48,197 bases of DNA from Oleiharenicola sp. (GCA_025363455.1 JANYDW010000049.1:1-48197), one strand, 5' to 3'; shown: positions 8,162 to 17,268, numbered from the stretch's first letter. Notes: generated from the letters alone by a model not told the origin. Made by a program: numbers and translations.

Positions 8162-8220
8162 GCTTGAAGCTCCCAGTGAGCCGGCCCGCCCACGCCAAGC
8201 AATCCCGAAAATCCGCCTTT

Positions 8221-8281
8221 GGTGGTCGTCGGTTTCCATACCGACGACGGGTGGTCGCCGATGTGGAAATCGGCGACCACC
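8221..8281. repeat. Palindromic pair, GGTGGTC-foot type
   Basis: Two hairpins with stems GTCGTCGG/CCGACGAC (8225-8248) and GTCGCCGAT/ATCGGCGAC (8254-8277), enclosed by GGTGGTC and GACCACC. It lies between the divergent scpB and pgi starts, so it is part of their leader regions. Confidence 0.8.
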
Positions 8282-8339
8282 GCTTACGCCCCTTTTCAGG
8301 CTAGCCGCCGCCCCCCGCCCCGGCTAGTCATGTCCGCCT

Positions 8340-9929
8340 ATGACCTGGGACCGCTTCAAGTCGCTTTATTACACCAATGCCCGGCTCGGCCTTTCGCTCG
8401 ACGTCAGTCGCATGCCTTTCCCCGACGATTTTCTCACCGGCATGCAGCCCAAGCTCTCGCTGGCGCTCGCCGAAATGGCTGCCCTCGAGGGCGGGGCCAT
8501 CGCCAACCCCGATGAAAACCGCATGGTCGGGCATTACTGGCTGCGCAATCCCGAGTTGGCGCCGACCGCCGAGTTGCGCACCGCCATCACTTCCACCCTC
8601 GAAGCCATCAAGGCCTTCACCGCCAAGGTGCACAAGGGCGAGATCGCGGCCCCAGCGGGCAAGTTCAAGGATGTCCTCGTCATCGGCATCGGCGGCTCCG
8701 CTCTCGGGCCGCAGCTTGTCAGTCATGCCCTCGGCCGGATCAAGGGCGGCCGCGACAAGATGCGCGTCAGCTTTTTCGACAACACCGATCCCGACGGCAT
8801 GGACTACGTGCTCAAGGAACTCGGCAGTCGCCTAAAGCAGACGCTCGTCCTAGTTATTTCCAAGTCCGGCGGCACGGCCGAAACCCGCAACGGCATGCTC
8901 GAGACCCAAGCTGTCTTCAAGGCCGCCGGGCTCGACTACGCGAAACAGTTCGTCGCCGTCACCGGCGAAGGCTCGAAGCTCGACCAGGTTGCCGTGAAGG
9001 AAGGCTGGCTCGCCCGTTTCCCGATGTGGGACTGGGTCGGTGGCCGCACCTCCGAGCTTTGCGCCGTGGGACTGCTCCCCGCCGCCCTGCAGGGCATCAA
9101 GATCGACCAGATGCTCGCGGGCGCCGCCGCCATGGACGAGGTCACGCGCAAGAAAGCCCTCCGCGACAACCCCGCCGCCCTTCTCGCCTTGATGTGGTAT
9201 TGGGCCACCGATGGCCGGGGCTCCAAGGACATGGTCGTCCTCCCCTACAAAGATCGTTTCCTGCTTTTCTCCCGCTATCTCCAGCAGCTCGTCATGGAGT
9301 CGCTCGGCAAGGAACTCGATCTCAAGGGCAACGTCGTGAACCAGGGCATCGCCGTCTACGGCAACAAGGGCTCGACCGACCAGCATGCCTACGTCCAGCA
9401 GCTCCGCGAGGGCGTGAACAATTTCTTCGTCACCTTCATCGAGGTGCTCAAGGACCGCGCCGGCGACGAATCCATGGAAGTCGAACCAGGCGTCACCAGC
9501 GGTGACTTCTTGCAGGGCTTCTTCCTCGGCACCCGCGACGCCCTCACTGAGAAGAGCCGCCACTCCATCACGATCACGGTCAGCGAGGTTTCGCCCCGTT
9601 CGCTTGGCCAGCTGATCGCCCTCTACGAGCGCGCGGTCGGCCTCTATGCCTCGCTCGTCGGCATCAACGCCTACCACCAACCTGGCGTCGAGGCGGGCAA
9701 GAAGGCCGCGGGCGGCGTCATTACCCTCAAGCTCAAGATGGCCGCCGCCCTCCAGGCAGCCAATGGCCGCGAATTCACCGCCGAGACCCTCGCCGCCCAG
9801 ATTGGCGCGCCCGACAAGACAGAGACTGTCTTCAAGGTGTTGGAGCACATGGCCGCCAACCCCGGCAGCAAGATCGCCAAGACCGTGCGCAAGCCTTGGT
9901 CCGACTCGACTTACGCCTGGAAAGCCTGA
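8340..9929 (+). CDS. pgi: Glucose-6-phosphate isomerase
   Basis: Interconverts glucose 6-phosphate and fructose 6-phosphate in glycolysis and gluconeogenesis. At 529 residues it matches the cyanobacterial/plant-type Pgi. Visible motifs: [14 protein letters not shown] (about residues 112-125) and [13 protein letters not shown] bind the phosphate, DWVGGRTSE follows, and [18 protein letters not shown] (about residues 341-358) is the Pgi signature with the catalytic histidine. The C-terminal lysine segment is also present ([13 protein letters not shown]). Another ATG ten bases upstream is out of frame. It is the first gene after the divergent scpB promoter region. Confidence 0.96.
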   Translation: MTWDRFKSLYYTNARLGLSLDVSRMPFPDDFLTGMQPKLSLALAEMAALEGGAIANPDENRMVGHYWLRNPELAPTAELRTAITSTLEAIKAFTAKVHKGEIAAPAGKFKDVLVIGIGGSALGPQLVSHALGRIKGGRDKMRVSFFDNTDPDGMDYVLKELGSRLKQTLVLVISKSGGTAETRNGMLETQAVFKAAGLDYAKQFVAVTGEGSKLDQVAVKEGWLARFPMWDWVGGRTSELCAVGLLPAALQGIKIDQMLAGAAAMDEVTRKKALRDNPAALLALMWYWATDGRGSKDMVVLPYKDRFLLFSRYLQQLVMESLGKELDLKGNVVNQGIAVYGNKGSTDQHAYVQQLREGVNNFFVTFIEVLKDRAGDESMEVEPGVTSGDFLQGFFLGTRDALTEKSRHSITITVSEVSPRSLGQLIALYERAVGLYASLVGINAYHQPGVEAGKKAAGGVITLKLKMAAALQAANGREFTAETLAAQIGAPDKTETVFKVLEHMAANPGSKIAKTVRKPWSDSTYAWKA

Positions 9930-9977
9930 TTTCCCTCCGACCGGGTTCGGTACCATAGATTTTCGCCACCAAAGCAT

Positions 9978-11537
9978 ATGAGAACGTATGCACGGCAATT
10001 CAGTTGCTGGGTTATGATTGGCGGACTGCTGGCCGCCAGTCCGCTATGGGCTGCGGATATCACACCCGCAACGCGGAAGGACATCGTCGTTTTCCCACCG
10101 CCGAAAGACGAAATTTTCGTGCCGGAACAATACCGCGGCATTCATGAAGTCATTCCGAACCGATACTACGAATCCAAGGAAGAGATGGAGAAGGACCCCG
10201 ACGTCAACAAGCCTGAGAAGGTTAACTTTACCCTGGAGTACCGCGGAGGCTTTCTTCGGGGCTGGCGGGATTTCCTGGAGTGGTTTCACCACGGGGATTT
10301 CGATCTCGACGAAATGATGAACCCGGAACGTATTCCGATAGCTCCTTTCTCGACGGGAGGACCTAGCGCGTATTACCCGGGTCAGAGGGCAGGCGCACTG
10401 GCGTGCCGCGATGAGCTGCTGGCGCTGGCCAGGAAACGTAGCCTCACTTTTCTACCTGCCCGTCCCGCTTGGTTGAAAAAACTCGTGGCCGCCGGCGGTT
10501 CGAATTCCGAACTGAATGTGGCCGGCAACCCCACTTACGTTTCCTGGTCCTCCACGTCACGAAACCAGCCAATCAGCGATGATGACCTGAAGTTACTCGG
10601 GGAGATTCCCATGGCGGACGTGAAGCGGCTGAGCTTCACTGGCATTGCAATCACGGATGCCGGCCTCGCCAGCCTTCCGCCAATGCCGCAGCTCACGCAT
10701 TTGGAAATCAATGGCACGGGCCTCACCGGTGCCGGCCTCGCCAATATTCCGCCGATGCCGCAGCTAACCCATCTGGAACTCAATGGAGATCTCACTTCCG
10801 CCGGCATCGCTAGGTTGCCAGCGATGCCGCAACTAACCCATCTAGTGCTCGGTGGAAGCAAACTCACCGGTACCTGCTTGCATACCTTGGATCGATTTTC
10901 CCGGTTGACGAACCTATCCGTAGTGGACCTGCGGAGTGTGACGGCCGGGGATTTTGATGCAGTGCAAAAACTCTCCGGGCTTGAGTCGCTTGATCTCTGT
11001 GCGGTTGAAATCGGAGATGACGCCATACCCATCTTTTTGGCTCTGCCAAAGCTGACCGATCTTCATTTGAACTGGGCCTATGATGGGTCTCGGGGGGCAA
11101 AACTAAGTTCGAGCGCGATTGCGAGACTGGGCGGCTGCAGCCATTTGAAAGTGCTGATACTAAGTGGCTGTGCTGTGGATGATGCCTCGCTGCGGGCAAT
11201 CTCTGTGGGCCTCCATGACCTGAGGGTCCTCTCTCTCGCCAAAACGCTGGTTACCGACGAGTCGATCTGCTCTATCCAAAAATTGCAGCAACTGGAGTCA
11301 CTGTCGCTTTCTCATACGCGAGTGACCGATGCAGGCATTGCTGCCCTGGCGTCACACCCCTCCATTAAGACGCTTGTGTTGGACGACACCCGGATCAGCG
11401 ACCAGGCCCTGACCACGTTGGCCACCCTGCCCAAAATAAAGGAAATCTATGTTCTGCGAGGCCAACTTAGTGAAAAGGCCCTGGCCGCTTTTAGAGTGGG
11501 GAAACCCGGCGTCCAAGTGATGCAATTCAAGGACTAG
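9978..11537 (+). CDS. Secreted leucine-rich-repeat protein
   Basis: A 519-residue exported protein. The signal peptide (about residues 1-26) ends in SPLWAADI. The N-terminal 150 residues are unfamiliar, rich in charged and aromatic residues. From about residue 205 onward there are roughly ten LRR units of about 24 residues of the cysteine-containing/AMN1-like subtype: LSFTGIAITDAGLASLPPMP, QLTHLEINGTGLTGAGLANI, and similar. Three consecutive units share the PPMPQLTHLE or PAMPQLTHLV block almost exactly, pointing to recent internal duplication. Such repeats form curved protein-binding surfaces. No enzyme domain is seen, so it is probably a periplasmic or surface binding protein. Local GC is lower than in the housekeeping neighbours. 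Confidence 0.75.
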   Translation: MRTYARQFSCWVMIGGLLAASPLWAADITPATRKDIVVFPPPKDEIFVPEQYRGIHEVIPNRYYESKEEMEKDPDVNKPEKVNFTLEYRGGFLRGWRDFLEWFHHGDFDLDEMMNPERIPIAPFSTGGPSAYYPGQRAGALACRDELLALARKRSLTFLPARPAWLKKLVAAGGSNSELNVAGNPTYVSWSSTSRNQPISDDDLKLLGEIPMADVKRLSFTGIAITDAGLASLPPMPQLTHLEINGTGLTGAGLANIPPMPQLTHLELNGDLTSAGIARLPAMPQLTHLVLGGSKLTGTCLHTLDRFSRLTNLSVVDLRSVTAGDFDAVQKLSGLESLDLCAVEIGDDAIPIFLALPKLTDLHLNWAYDGSRGAKLSSSAIARLGGCSHLKVLILSGCAVDDASLRAISVGLHDLRVLSLAKTLVTDESICSIQKLQQLESLSLSHTRVTDAGIAALASHPSIKTLVLDDTRISDQALTTLATLPKIKEIYVLRGQLSEKALAAFRVGKPGVQVMQFKD

Positions 11538-11637
11538 CGGACAATCTACTCCCCCACGGAACCTCCTTCCCTTTCGCCCGTCCCACCTGAAACGACAGTT
11601 GCAGACCGCCCAGATAGTCGTATTAACCCACTTAGCC

Positions 11638-11790
11638 ATGTCCTCCCCGCGCAAATCTCTCTTTGCCTTCCTCCTCGCGCTCGCGCTCCTTGCCCTCTCC
11701 GGCTGCGTCGACACGAAGCAGGATTCGTCCATTCCGTGGAGCCGCCCCGCCACGTGGGAAGGCCGCATCCCCGGCATGACCGGCAATTAA
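11638..11790 (+). CDS. 50-residue predicted lipoprotein
   Basis: A very short exported protein: MSSPRKSLF, a hydrophobic stretch (FLLALALLAL), then the lipobox LSGC (cysteine near residue 23) and a mature part of only about 28 residues with PWSRPATWEGRIPGMTGN. The strong signal peptide with lipobox and good codon use support a real gene. The ATG at 11638 is chosen over a weaker upstream start at 11599 because it directly precedes the basic N region. It lies 34 bases upstream of rsmI and may be cotranscribed with it. The function is unknown; small lipoproteins of this kind are easily missed by annotation. Confidence 0.65.
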   Translation: MSSPRKSLFAFLLALALLALSGCVDTKQDSSIPWSRPATWEGRIPGMTGN

Positions 11791-11824
11791 GCGACCGCTG
11801 CCCTGCAGCCGACCCCGTGCCGGC

Positions 11825-12547
11825 ATGAACGCGCCAGCCGCCAACCCCTCGCTGACGCCCCAGCCCGGCCACCTCTACGTGGTGGCTACGCCCATTGGCA
11901 ACCTCGCCGACCTCACCGACCGCGCGCGGGCCATCCTTGCGGCCGTCGATCTCGTCGCCTGCGAGGATACCCGCACCACCGGCGCGATGCTCAACCGCCT
12001 CGGCCTGCACCGCGAGCTCGCCGCCTATCACGAGCACAACGAGACCGAGGCGGCCGATCGCCTCGCCGACTTCATCGCCTCAGGCAAATCTCTCGCCGTC
12101 GTCAGTGATGCCGGCACGCCTGGCCTGAGCGACCCGGGTTTCCGTCTCGTCCGCGCCTGCCGGCGCCGCGGGTTGCCGGTCGTTCCCGTCCCCGGACCCA
12201 GCGCCCTCACCGCTGTGCTCTCCGCTGCCGGCTTGCCCACCAACGGCTTTCTCTTTGCCGGTTTCCTGCCGCCGAAGTCAGCCGCCAGGGTCGCGTTCCT
12301 CACCAAATACCGCGATTTTGACTACACTCTCGCTCTCTATGAAAGCTGCCACCGCATTGACAAGTTCGCTGCCGAAATCGTCGAGGTGCTCGGACCCGGC
12401 CGCGTCATCTGCATCGCGAAGGAGGTCACCAAGCTCCACGAGACCTTCCTCGTCGGCCTCGCCGCCGACGTGCAGGCGAAGCTCCTCGCCGGCAGTCTGA
12501 AAGGCGAGTTCGTCGTCCTGATCGCCCCGAAGGACTTCACCCTTTAG
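11825..12547 (+). CDS. rsmI: 16S rRNA (cytidine-1402-2'-O)-methyltransferase
   Basis: SAM-dependent tetrapyrrole-methylase-fold enzyme that 2'-O-methylates C1402 in the ribosomal P site. It has 240 residues; the family runs about 230-290, and this one lacks the C-terminal extension. Signatures: LYVVATPIGNLADLTDRA (about residues 17-34), VACEDTRTTGAMLNRLGL, YHEHNE, VVSDAGTPGLSDPGFRLV, PVPGPSALTAVLSAAGLP and GFLPPKS. It follows a small lipoprotein gene on the same strand. Confidence 0.95.
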   Translation: MNAPAANPSLTPQPGHLYVVATPIGNLADLTDRARAILAAVDLVACEDTRTTGAMLNRLGLHRELAAYHEHNETEAADRLADFIASGKSLAVVSDAGTPGLSDPGFRLVRACRRRGLPVVPVPGPSALTAVLSAAGLPTNGFLFAGFLPPKSAARVAFLTKYRDFDYTLALYESCHRIDKFAAEIVEVLGPGRVICIAKEVTKLHETFLVGLAADVQAKLLAGSLKGEFVVLIAPKDFTL

Positions 12548-12591
12548 GCGCCACGGATTTCACTTATAAGTAGACATGCGAAGGCCGGAGA

Positions 12592-12673
12592 GACACGAAT
12601 TTCACGAAGCTTCACGAATTTAGTGGATCAACCTCTCATAAACTAATCCGGGATAATTTGTGCAATTCGTGTC
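12592..12673. repeat. Inverted repeat, CACGAATTTCAC family
   Basis: GACACGAATTTCAC (12592-12605) is repeated inverted, with one mismatch, at 12660-12673. It fills the gap between rsmI and the phosphatase gene. The left arm also contains a direct repeat (TTCACGAA twice). Confidence 0.55.
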
Positions 12674-12695
12674 ACACCTTCATCTGTAAGTCTCC

Positions 12696-13646
12696 ATGTC
12701 ATCCGTGACTAAAAACCCTTCCGTCGCTGTCATCGATATCGGCAGCAATTCCATCAAGGTCCTGATCGCGGCGCGGGCCGTCACCGGGCAACTCCGGTCC
12801 GTCAAGGCCCGCACGCTGGACGCCCGCATCAGCGCCGGCATCAGCTCGGACAAGCCCACTCTCAGCGAGGATGGCATGACCCGCGGCCTGGGCGCCGTCC
12901 GCGAGCTGCTGTCTGAAGCGAGCGAATACGGACCGAAGAAAACCATCCTCGTGGCTACAAGTGCGGTGCGCGATGCCACCAATGGCGCGACTTTCCGTCA
13001 ACGCGTCAAGGCTGCCACCAAGCAGGATATCCGGGTCCTCACCGGCGAGGAGGAAGCCAACTACATCGGGCGCGGGCTGACCTGTGATCCCGAGCTGGAG
13101 GAACTGCAGGATTTCTACGTCTTCGACCTTGGCGGTGGCAGCCTTGAGTGCCTCGCGTTTAAAAAGCGCAAGATCACCCAGGCCGTCAGCCTGCAACTCG
13201 GCTGTGTGCGACTGACCGAGAAGTTTTTCAAGAATCCCGCCGCACCTCTGACGGTCGAGGAAACGACCACCTTGGCCAAGCACGTGCGCGACGAACTCAA
13301 GAAAAGCGGATTCAAGTTCGCCCTCACCGCCCCCGCGGCGGTCTTCACCGGTGGCAGCATGAGCACCGTCCGCGCCATCAAGGGCGCCCGCCACCAAATG
13401 CGCATGGAAGACACCCCGGCGATCATCGGCACGGACACCCTCGGCGAAATGCTCGACGAACTCGGTCCGCTAACCCTTGAACAGCGCAAGGCGCTCCCCG
13501 GCATGCCGGCCGCCCGCGCCGATGTGTTCCCCGCGGCGGTCATCACGATGGTAACGCTGGCGGACTACGCCCACGTCGACCGCTTCCATCACTCGCTGTA
13601 TAACCTGCGCTGGGGCATCGCCGCCGAGACCCTGGATACATTGTAG
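12696..13646 (+). CDS. Ppx/GppA-family phosphatase
   Basis: Exopolyphosphatase/guanosine-pentaphosphatase family, ASKHA (actin-like ATPase) fold, 316 residues, the short two-domain form without the C-terminal HD-like domain. Visible phosphate-binding loops: VAVIDIGSNSIKVLIA (about residues 10-25), ATSAVRDATNG, the GEEEANYIGRG catalytic segment around residue 112, and VFDLGGGSLECLAF near residue 147. A further GGSMSTVRAIKG motif lies near residue 220. Substrate (polyP or pppGpp) cannot be told. Its stop codon TAG is the TAG of a REP GTAG foot (13643-13646), so the natural C-terminus may originally have been different. Confidence 0.9.
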   Translation: MSSVTKNPSVAVIDIGSNSIKVLIAARAVTGQLRSVKARTLDARISAGISSDKPTLSEDGMTRGLGAVRELLSEASEYGPKKTILVATSAVRDATNGATFRQRVKAATKQDIRVLTGEEEANYIGRGLTCDPELEELQDFYVFDLGGGSLECLAFKKRKITQAVSLQLGCVRLTEKFFKNPAAPLTVEETTTLAKHVRDELKKSGFKFALTAPAAVFTGGSMSTVRAIKGARHQMRMEDTPAIIGTDTLGEMLDELGPLTLEQRKALPGMPAARADVFPAAVITMVTLADYAHVDRFHHSLYNLRWGIAAETLDTL

Positions 13647-13707
13647 GGCGGGGTCTCCGCACCCCGCCATGGCGAGAAGAAGGCGGGATTTGGAAATCCC
13701 GCCCTGC
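13643..13707. repeat. REP pair starting at the phosphatase stop codon
   Basis: The left unit starts GTAGGGCGGGGTCTCC (13643) and closes with ACCCCGCC. The right unit is GGCGGGATTTGGAAATCCCG (from 13682), ending in CTGC instead of CTAC. It is nearly identical to 6840-6903. The left GTAG carries the TAG stop of the preceding gene. Confidence 0.9.
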
Positions 13708-13743
13708 AGTTACCTGAACGCCGGCAGCTGCCGGTGGTCCGCG

Positions 13744-14778
13744 TCACATCTCGCCGCGTGTCCGACCAGCCGCCCACGCCGCATTGAGTATCTTGTCGCG
13801 CGCCAGGTCGGCGTTGTGCTGATCGCCCTTGGATTTTATCCGTTTCCGCAGATCGCTGATCATCGCCTTGAAATCCTTCGGTAACGGCGCCATCAGGTCC
13901 ATGACCTTGCCGCTCACCGGATGCGCAAACACCAGGTGTTCGGCATGCAGCATCACGCGCGGCGGCACCGCCATCGCAGGATTTGGTTTCCACCCGTAGG
14001 TCGGATCGCCCAACAAAGGGTGACCGAGCGACTTCAGGTGCACGCGAATCTGATGTGTACGACCGGTGTGAATGCGACAACGCACCAGCGACGCTAATCC
14101 GCCAAATTTTTTTTCCACCACCCAATCGGTTTTGGAGGGACGCCCGCCCTCGCCCGTGGTCATCCGATGGCGATGCACCGGATGACGGCTGATGGCGCTG
14201 TCCACGGTGCCGCTGTCATCTTTCGGCACGCCGGATACCAGGGCCACATATTCCTTCTTGAGCGAGCGCGAGGCGAATTGATCCGACAAGGCGCGATGCG
14301 CGGCGTCGTTTTTGGCCACGACAATCAGCCCCGTGGTTTCCTTGTCGAGCCGGTGCACGATGCCCGGTCGCTCCACCCCGCCGATTCCGCTCAGGCTGCC
14401 GGCGCAATGCGCCAGCAAGGCGTGGACCATCGTGTCCTCCCCGGTGCCGACTCCCGGATGCACCACCATGCCTGCCGCCTTGTTGAGTACGATTAGGTGC
14501 TTGTCCTCAAAAATCACGTCGAGCGGAATCTTCACGGCCTTGATTTCGGCGAGTTTTACCTCGGGAAAACTGAATTCCAGCGACTGCCCGCTGCGTACGT
14601 CTCCGGCCTGGCTGATCACCCTGCCGTCGACCTTCACCAAGCCCGCCTCCAGCGCGCGCTGAAACGCCACCCGGCTGTGTTCGGGAAAGGCTTGCGCAAG
14701 CACTTTGTCGACGCGTTCGGCGCGGCGGTTGGGTGGAACGATATAGGAAGTGGATTGCAAGTGATCGGGATGGTGCAT
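13744..14778 (-). CDS. rluD: RluA/RluD-family pseudouridine synthase
   Basis: Converts uridines in 23S rRNA to pseudouridine. A 344-residue protein with an N-terminal S4 RNA-binding domain (RVDKVLAQAFPEHSRVAFQR, residues about 20-85) and the catalytic domain with the signature GIVHRLDKETTGLIVVAKND, whose aspartate is catalytic. Further family motifs are RIHTGRTHQIRVHLKSLGHP and LLGDPTYGW. The frame opens at 14961 but the first 61 codons run through a REP; the ATG at 14778 is chosen. It lies downstream of the deaminase gene in the same direction. Assignment to RluD rather than a paralogue rests on the S4 domain and length. Confidence 0.9.
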   Translation of the reverse strand: MHHPDHLQSTSYIVPPNRRAERVDKVLAQAFPEHSRVAFQRALEAGLVKVDGRVISQAGDVRSGQSLEFSFPEVKLAEIKAVKIPLDVIFEDKHLIVLNKAAGMVVHPGVGTGEDTMVHALLAHCAGSLSGIGGVERPGIVHRLDKETTGLIVVAKNDAAHRALSDQFASRSLKKEYVALVSGVPKDDSGTVDSAISRHPVHRHRMTTGEGGRPSKTDWVVEKKFGGLASLVRCRIHTGRTHQIRVHLKSLGHPLLGDPTYGWKPNPAMAVPPRVMLHAEHLVFAHPVSGKVMDLMAPLPKDFKAMISDLRKRIKSKGDQHNADLARDKILNAAWAAGRTRGEM

Positions 14779-14819
14779 GGCAATCAATCGCCTGCAAGCA
14801 GGCTCCGGCAGCAATACTG

Positions 14820-14888
14820 GCAGGGCGGGACCGCTGGGCCCGCCGCTTCGACGACGTTCTGACGGCACGGCCAGCGGTCGCGCCCTAC
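14820..14888. repeat. REP pair overlapping the deaminase stop codon
   Basis: The left unit is GCAGGGCGGGACCGCTGGGC and closes at CCCGCC (foot GCAG). The right unit contains CCAGCGGTCGCGCCCTAC, with foot CTAC at 14885-14888. The TAG of this minus-strand GTAG is the stop codon of the deaminase gene. Confidence 0.8.
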
Positions 14889-15874
14889 CTTGCAATCGCA
14901 TCCAGCTGCTCCAACCAGGGTTTTTTCTGCGTCTCTGGCATGAGCGCCACCTCGAAGCCATTGCGCGCGAGCCGGACGAGTTCCCGGCGGCTGAACCCCC
15001 CTTTCTCCGCTAGTGCGACGTATTCATCGTTGATCCGGTTGCCAAAAGAAAGCGGGTCGTCGGTGCTGAGCGTGATCTTCACCCCCGCATCGAACAACCG
15101 ACGGATGGGATGATTGGCCAGGCTGATTCCGGGCATCAGCTTGTGGTTGCTGATCGGACACATGTCGAGCGCGATGCCCCGCTCGATCAGTTCCCGCACC
15201 ACGGCTGGGTTCTCCACGGCGCGCACTCCGTGCTCGATACGCGAAGGATGCAGCTCATCGATGACCTTCTTCACGAAATCTGCACCCATGAATTCGCCGG
15301 CGTGCGCCTTGGTATACTTCCCGGCCTGCCGCGCCGCTTCCCAGTAGGGCGCAGTCCACGGCTCCAGCGGGGCGTCCTCAAAGCCGTGCAGGTCGATGCC
15401 TGCAAGATCGCCCCATCCGAGCGCCTCCTCCAGCACGGGCATCATCTTCGGGCCGGCGCCGTTGTGGTGGATGCCAAGGAAGACCCGCACCTCAAGATCC
15501 TCTGGCACCGCGGTGCGAATCGCGGCCAGCACCTCGCGCCCGTTGAGCCCGCCAAACTCGATCACCGCCGAGGTGAAACTGGTTTCGAGATACTTCACGT
15601 TCTGCGCGACGAGGCGCGCGAAGATTACTTTCGCCGCCTCGTGGTAGCGCGCGGGCGAGTTGAACCAGGAAAAGGCCATGTCGCGCAGTTCCTTCTCGAA
15701 GTGGCCGAAGTCGCGAAACTTGAAATTGTGCGCCCAGGAGGGTGGCGGCTCGGCAAACTCCGGCCGGACCCGCCGCAGCAACTCGAGCGGCAGCGCCCCT
15801 TCGAGATGCAGATGCGTCTCCGTCTTCGGGAGCGACTGGGCGAAGGCAAGCAAGGCGGAATTGGGCGGTGGCAT
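14885..15874 (-). CDS. add: Adenosine-deaminase-family metal-dependent hydrolase
   Basis: TIM-barrel purine deaminase of 329 residues. Metal and catalytic motifs are in order: KTETHLHLEGALP (two zinc-binding histidines, residues about 17-29), KAHAGE (histidine and catalytic glutamate, near 195), RIEHGVRAVE, and TLSTDDPLSF (zinc-binding aspartates, near 275). The segment LGIHHNGAGPKMMPVLEEAL lies between. Adenosine deaminase, adenine deaminase and aminodeoxyfutalosine deaminase share this pattern and cannot be separated by eye, so the symbol is tentative. The stop codon comes from a REP foot. The upstream gap to the M29 gene is filled by another palindrome. Confidence 0.85.
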   Translation of the reverse strand: MPPPNSALLAFAQSLPKTETHLHLEGALPLELLRRVRPEFAEPPPSWAHNFKFRDFGHFEKELRDMAFSWFNSPARYHEAAKVIFARLVAQNVKYLETSFTSAVIEFGGLNGREVLAAIRTAVPEDLEVRVFLGIHHNGAGPKMMPVLEEALGWGDLAGIDLHGFEDAPLEPWTAPYWEAARQAGKYTKAHAGEFMGADFVKKVIDELHPSRIEHGVRAVENPAVVRELIERGIALDMCPISNHKLMPGISLANHPIRRLFDAGVKITLSTDDPLSFGNRINDEYVALAEKGGFSRRELVRLARNGFEVALMPETQKKPWLEQLDAIAR

Positions 15875-15887
15875 GTTGGTTGGTGGT

Positions 15888-15935
15888 GTAGGTCGGGCTT
15901 TACGCCCGACGCGTCGGGCGTGAAGCCCGACCTAC
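15888..15935. repeat. 48-base near-perfect palindrome with GTAG/CTAC feet
   Basis: Two 24-base halves that are inverted copies with a single mismatch; they begin GTAGGTCGGGCTTTACGCCC and end AAGCCCGACCTAC. Each half is also itself a hairpin (TCGGGC...GCCCGA). It sits between the M29 aminopeptidase stop and the deaminase start. Confidence 0.9.
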
Positions 15936-15940
15936 ATGGG

Positions 15941-17059
15941 TTACCCTTTCTTAAGAAGTTCAGCGGGATTCAGTTTCTTCAGTGCCGGCAGGACGAACAG
16001 GCCGTCCTTGCGGATAAGTTTCCCGTCAAACCAGATCTCGCCCCCGCCCCATTCCGGGCGCTGGATGCTGACCATGTCCCAGTGCACGACCGACTCGTTG
16101 CCGTTGCCGGCGCGCTCGTATGCCTTGCCGGGCGTGAAATGGAACGAGCCGGCGATCTTCTCATCGAAGAGGATGTCCCGCATCGGCTCCGTGATGTGCG
16201 GATTGAACCCGATGGCGAACTCCCCGATGTAGCGCGCGCCGGCGTCGGTATCGAGAATCTCGTTCAGGCGCTTCGTGTTGTTGGCGGTGGCCTCGATTAT
16301 TTTGCCTTTCTTGAATACGAGCCGGATGTTGTCGAAAGCAGTGCCGAGATAGACGGTCGGCGCGTTGTATTGGATGAAGCCCTCGACGCTGTCCTTGATC
16401 GGGCAGGAAAAAACCTCGCCATCGGGGATGTTACGCAGGCCGCCGCAGGCCTCGGCGCCGATGCCCTTGATGGAGAACTTCAGGTCAGTGCCCGGGCCCT
16501 TGAGGTGCACCCGGTCGGTCTTGTTCATCAGGTCTTCGAGCGCCTTCATGCCCGGGCCATAGCGGCCGTAGTCGAAGGTGCAGACCTTGAAGTAGAAATC
16601 CTCAAAAGCCTCCGTGCTCATGCCCGCCTGCTGGGCCATGGCGCTGGAGGGCCAGCGGAGGACGACCCACTTGGTCTTGTTCACCCGGTAGTCGAGTACG
16701 GGCTTCATGAGCTTGGAGACAAGCTGGACCCGATCCGAGGGCACGTCGGACGTCTCGAAGATGTTGTCCGACCCGCGGGCCGCGATGTAGGCGTCCATCT
16801 TTTGCATCCGGGCCAGCTCGAGGTCGGCCGTGAGCTGGTATTGCTCCGCGCTGGCGCCCTTGAGCAGTTCGCGGGTGAGGCGGGCGCGCTGGAGATTGAC
16901 GTAGGGAATCGCCCCGAGCGCCCGGGTGGCACGCACCAAGGCCAGCACGAAAGCGTCTGGCACATCGTAGGCGTCGATCAGCACGCGTTCGCCCTTTTTC
17001 AGTTCGCAGGAAAACCCGGTCAGCACCTCGGCCAGCCGGACATAACGGGGATCGGTCAT
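15941..17059 (-). CDS. M29-family aminopeptidase
   Basis: Cytoplasmic cobalt/zinc-dependent aminopeptidase (AmpS/PepS, thermophilic aminopeptidase family), 372 residues. The N-terminal domain shows [20 protein letters not shown]. Metal-ligand motifs in order: DGEVFSCP (Glu, about residue 220), [13 protein letters not shown] (Glu, about 282), [15 protein letters not shown] (His, about 311) and ESVVHWDM (His and Asp, about 336). All five ligands are present. It is followed by the deaminase gene in the same direction, separated by a palindrome. A second, divergent M29 member lies at 27860-29119. Confidence 0.9.
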   Translation of the reverse strand: MTDPRYVRLAEVLTGFSCELKKGERVLIDAYDVPDAFVLALVRATRALGAIPYVNLQRARLTRELLKGASAEQYQLTADLELARMQKMDAYIAARGSDNIFETSDVPSDRVQLVSKLMKPVLDYRVNKTKWVVLRWPSSAMAQQAGMSTEAFEDFYFKVCTFDYGRYGPGMKALEDLMNKTDRVHLKGPGTDLKFSIKGIGAEACGGLRNIPDGEVFSCPIKDSVEGFIQYNAPTVYLGTAFDNIRLVFKKGKIIEATANNTKRLNEILDTDAGARYIGEFAIGFNPHITEPMRDILFDEKIAGSFHFTPGKAYERAGNGNESVVHWDMVSIQRPEWGGGEIWFDGKLIRKDGLFVLPALKKLNPAELLKKG

Positions 17060-17102
17060 GGAGTGACTTTCGAGACGACCGGGAGCGCGTTCAATCTCAA
17101 AG

Positions 17103-17264
17103 GTAGGGCGCGGACTCCGTTCCGCGCCGCTCAGGATGACCGCTCTCTGAATGTGGGAGGGGCTTTATGCCCCGACTTCTTCCTTCGCAAAAACAATGTC
17201 GGGGCGTAAAGCCCCTCCCACATTCTGATGCAGACCGCGGCGGCGAAGGGACTCACCGCCCTAC
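17103..17264. repeat. Nested palindromes: one repeat family inside another
   Basis: The outer REP units are GTAGGGCGCGGACTCCG... (17103-17128) and, inverted, GGCGGCGAAGGGACTC...CTAC (17239-17264). Between them lies a complete pair of the second family: AATGTGGGAGGGGCTTTATG... (17150-17176) and its inverted copy (17198-17224), nearly perfect over 27 bases. A 13-base piece GCTCAGGATGACC (17129-17141) matches the arms of the GIY-YIG-associated repeat. The sequence reads as successive insertions. Confidence 0.85.
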
Positions 17265-17268
17265 CACC

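Noticed and set aside
15110..17209. 699-residue plus-strand frame
   Set aside because: Antisense to the deaminase and M29 genes, both of which have full sets of catalytic motifs.
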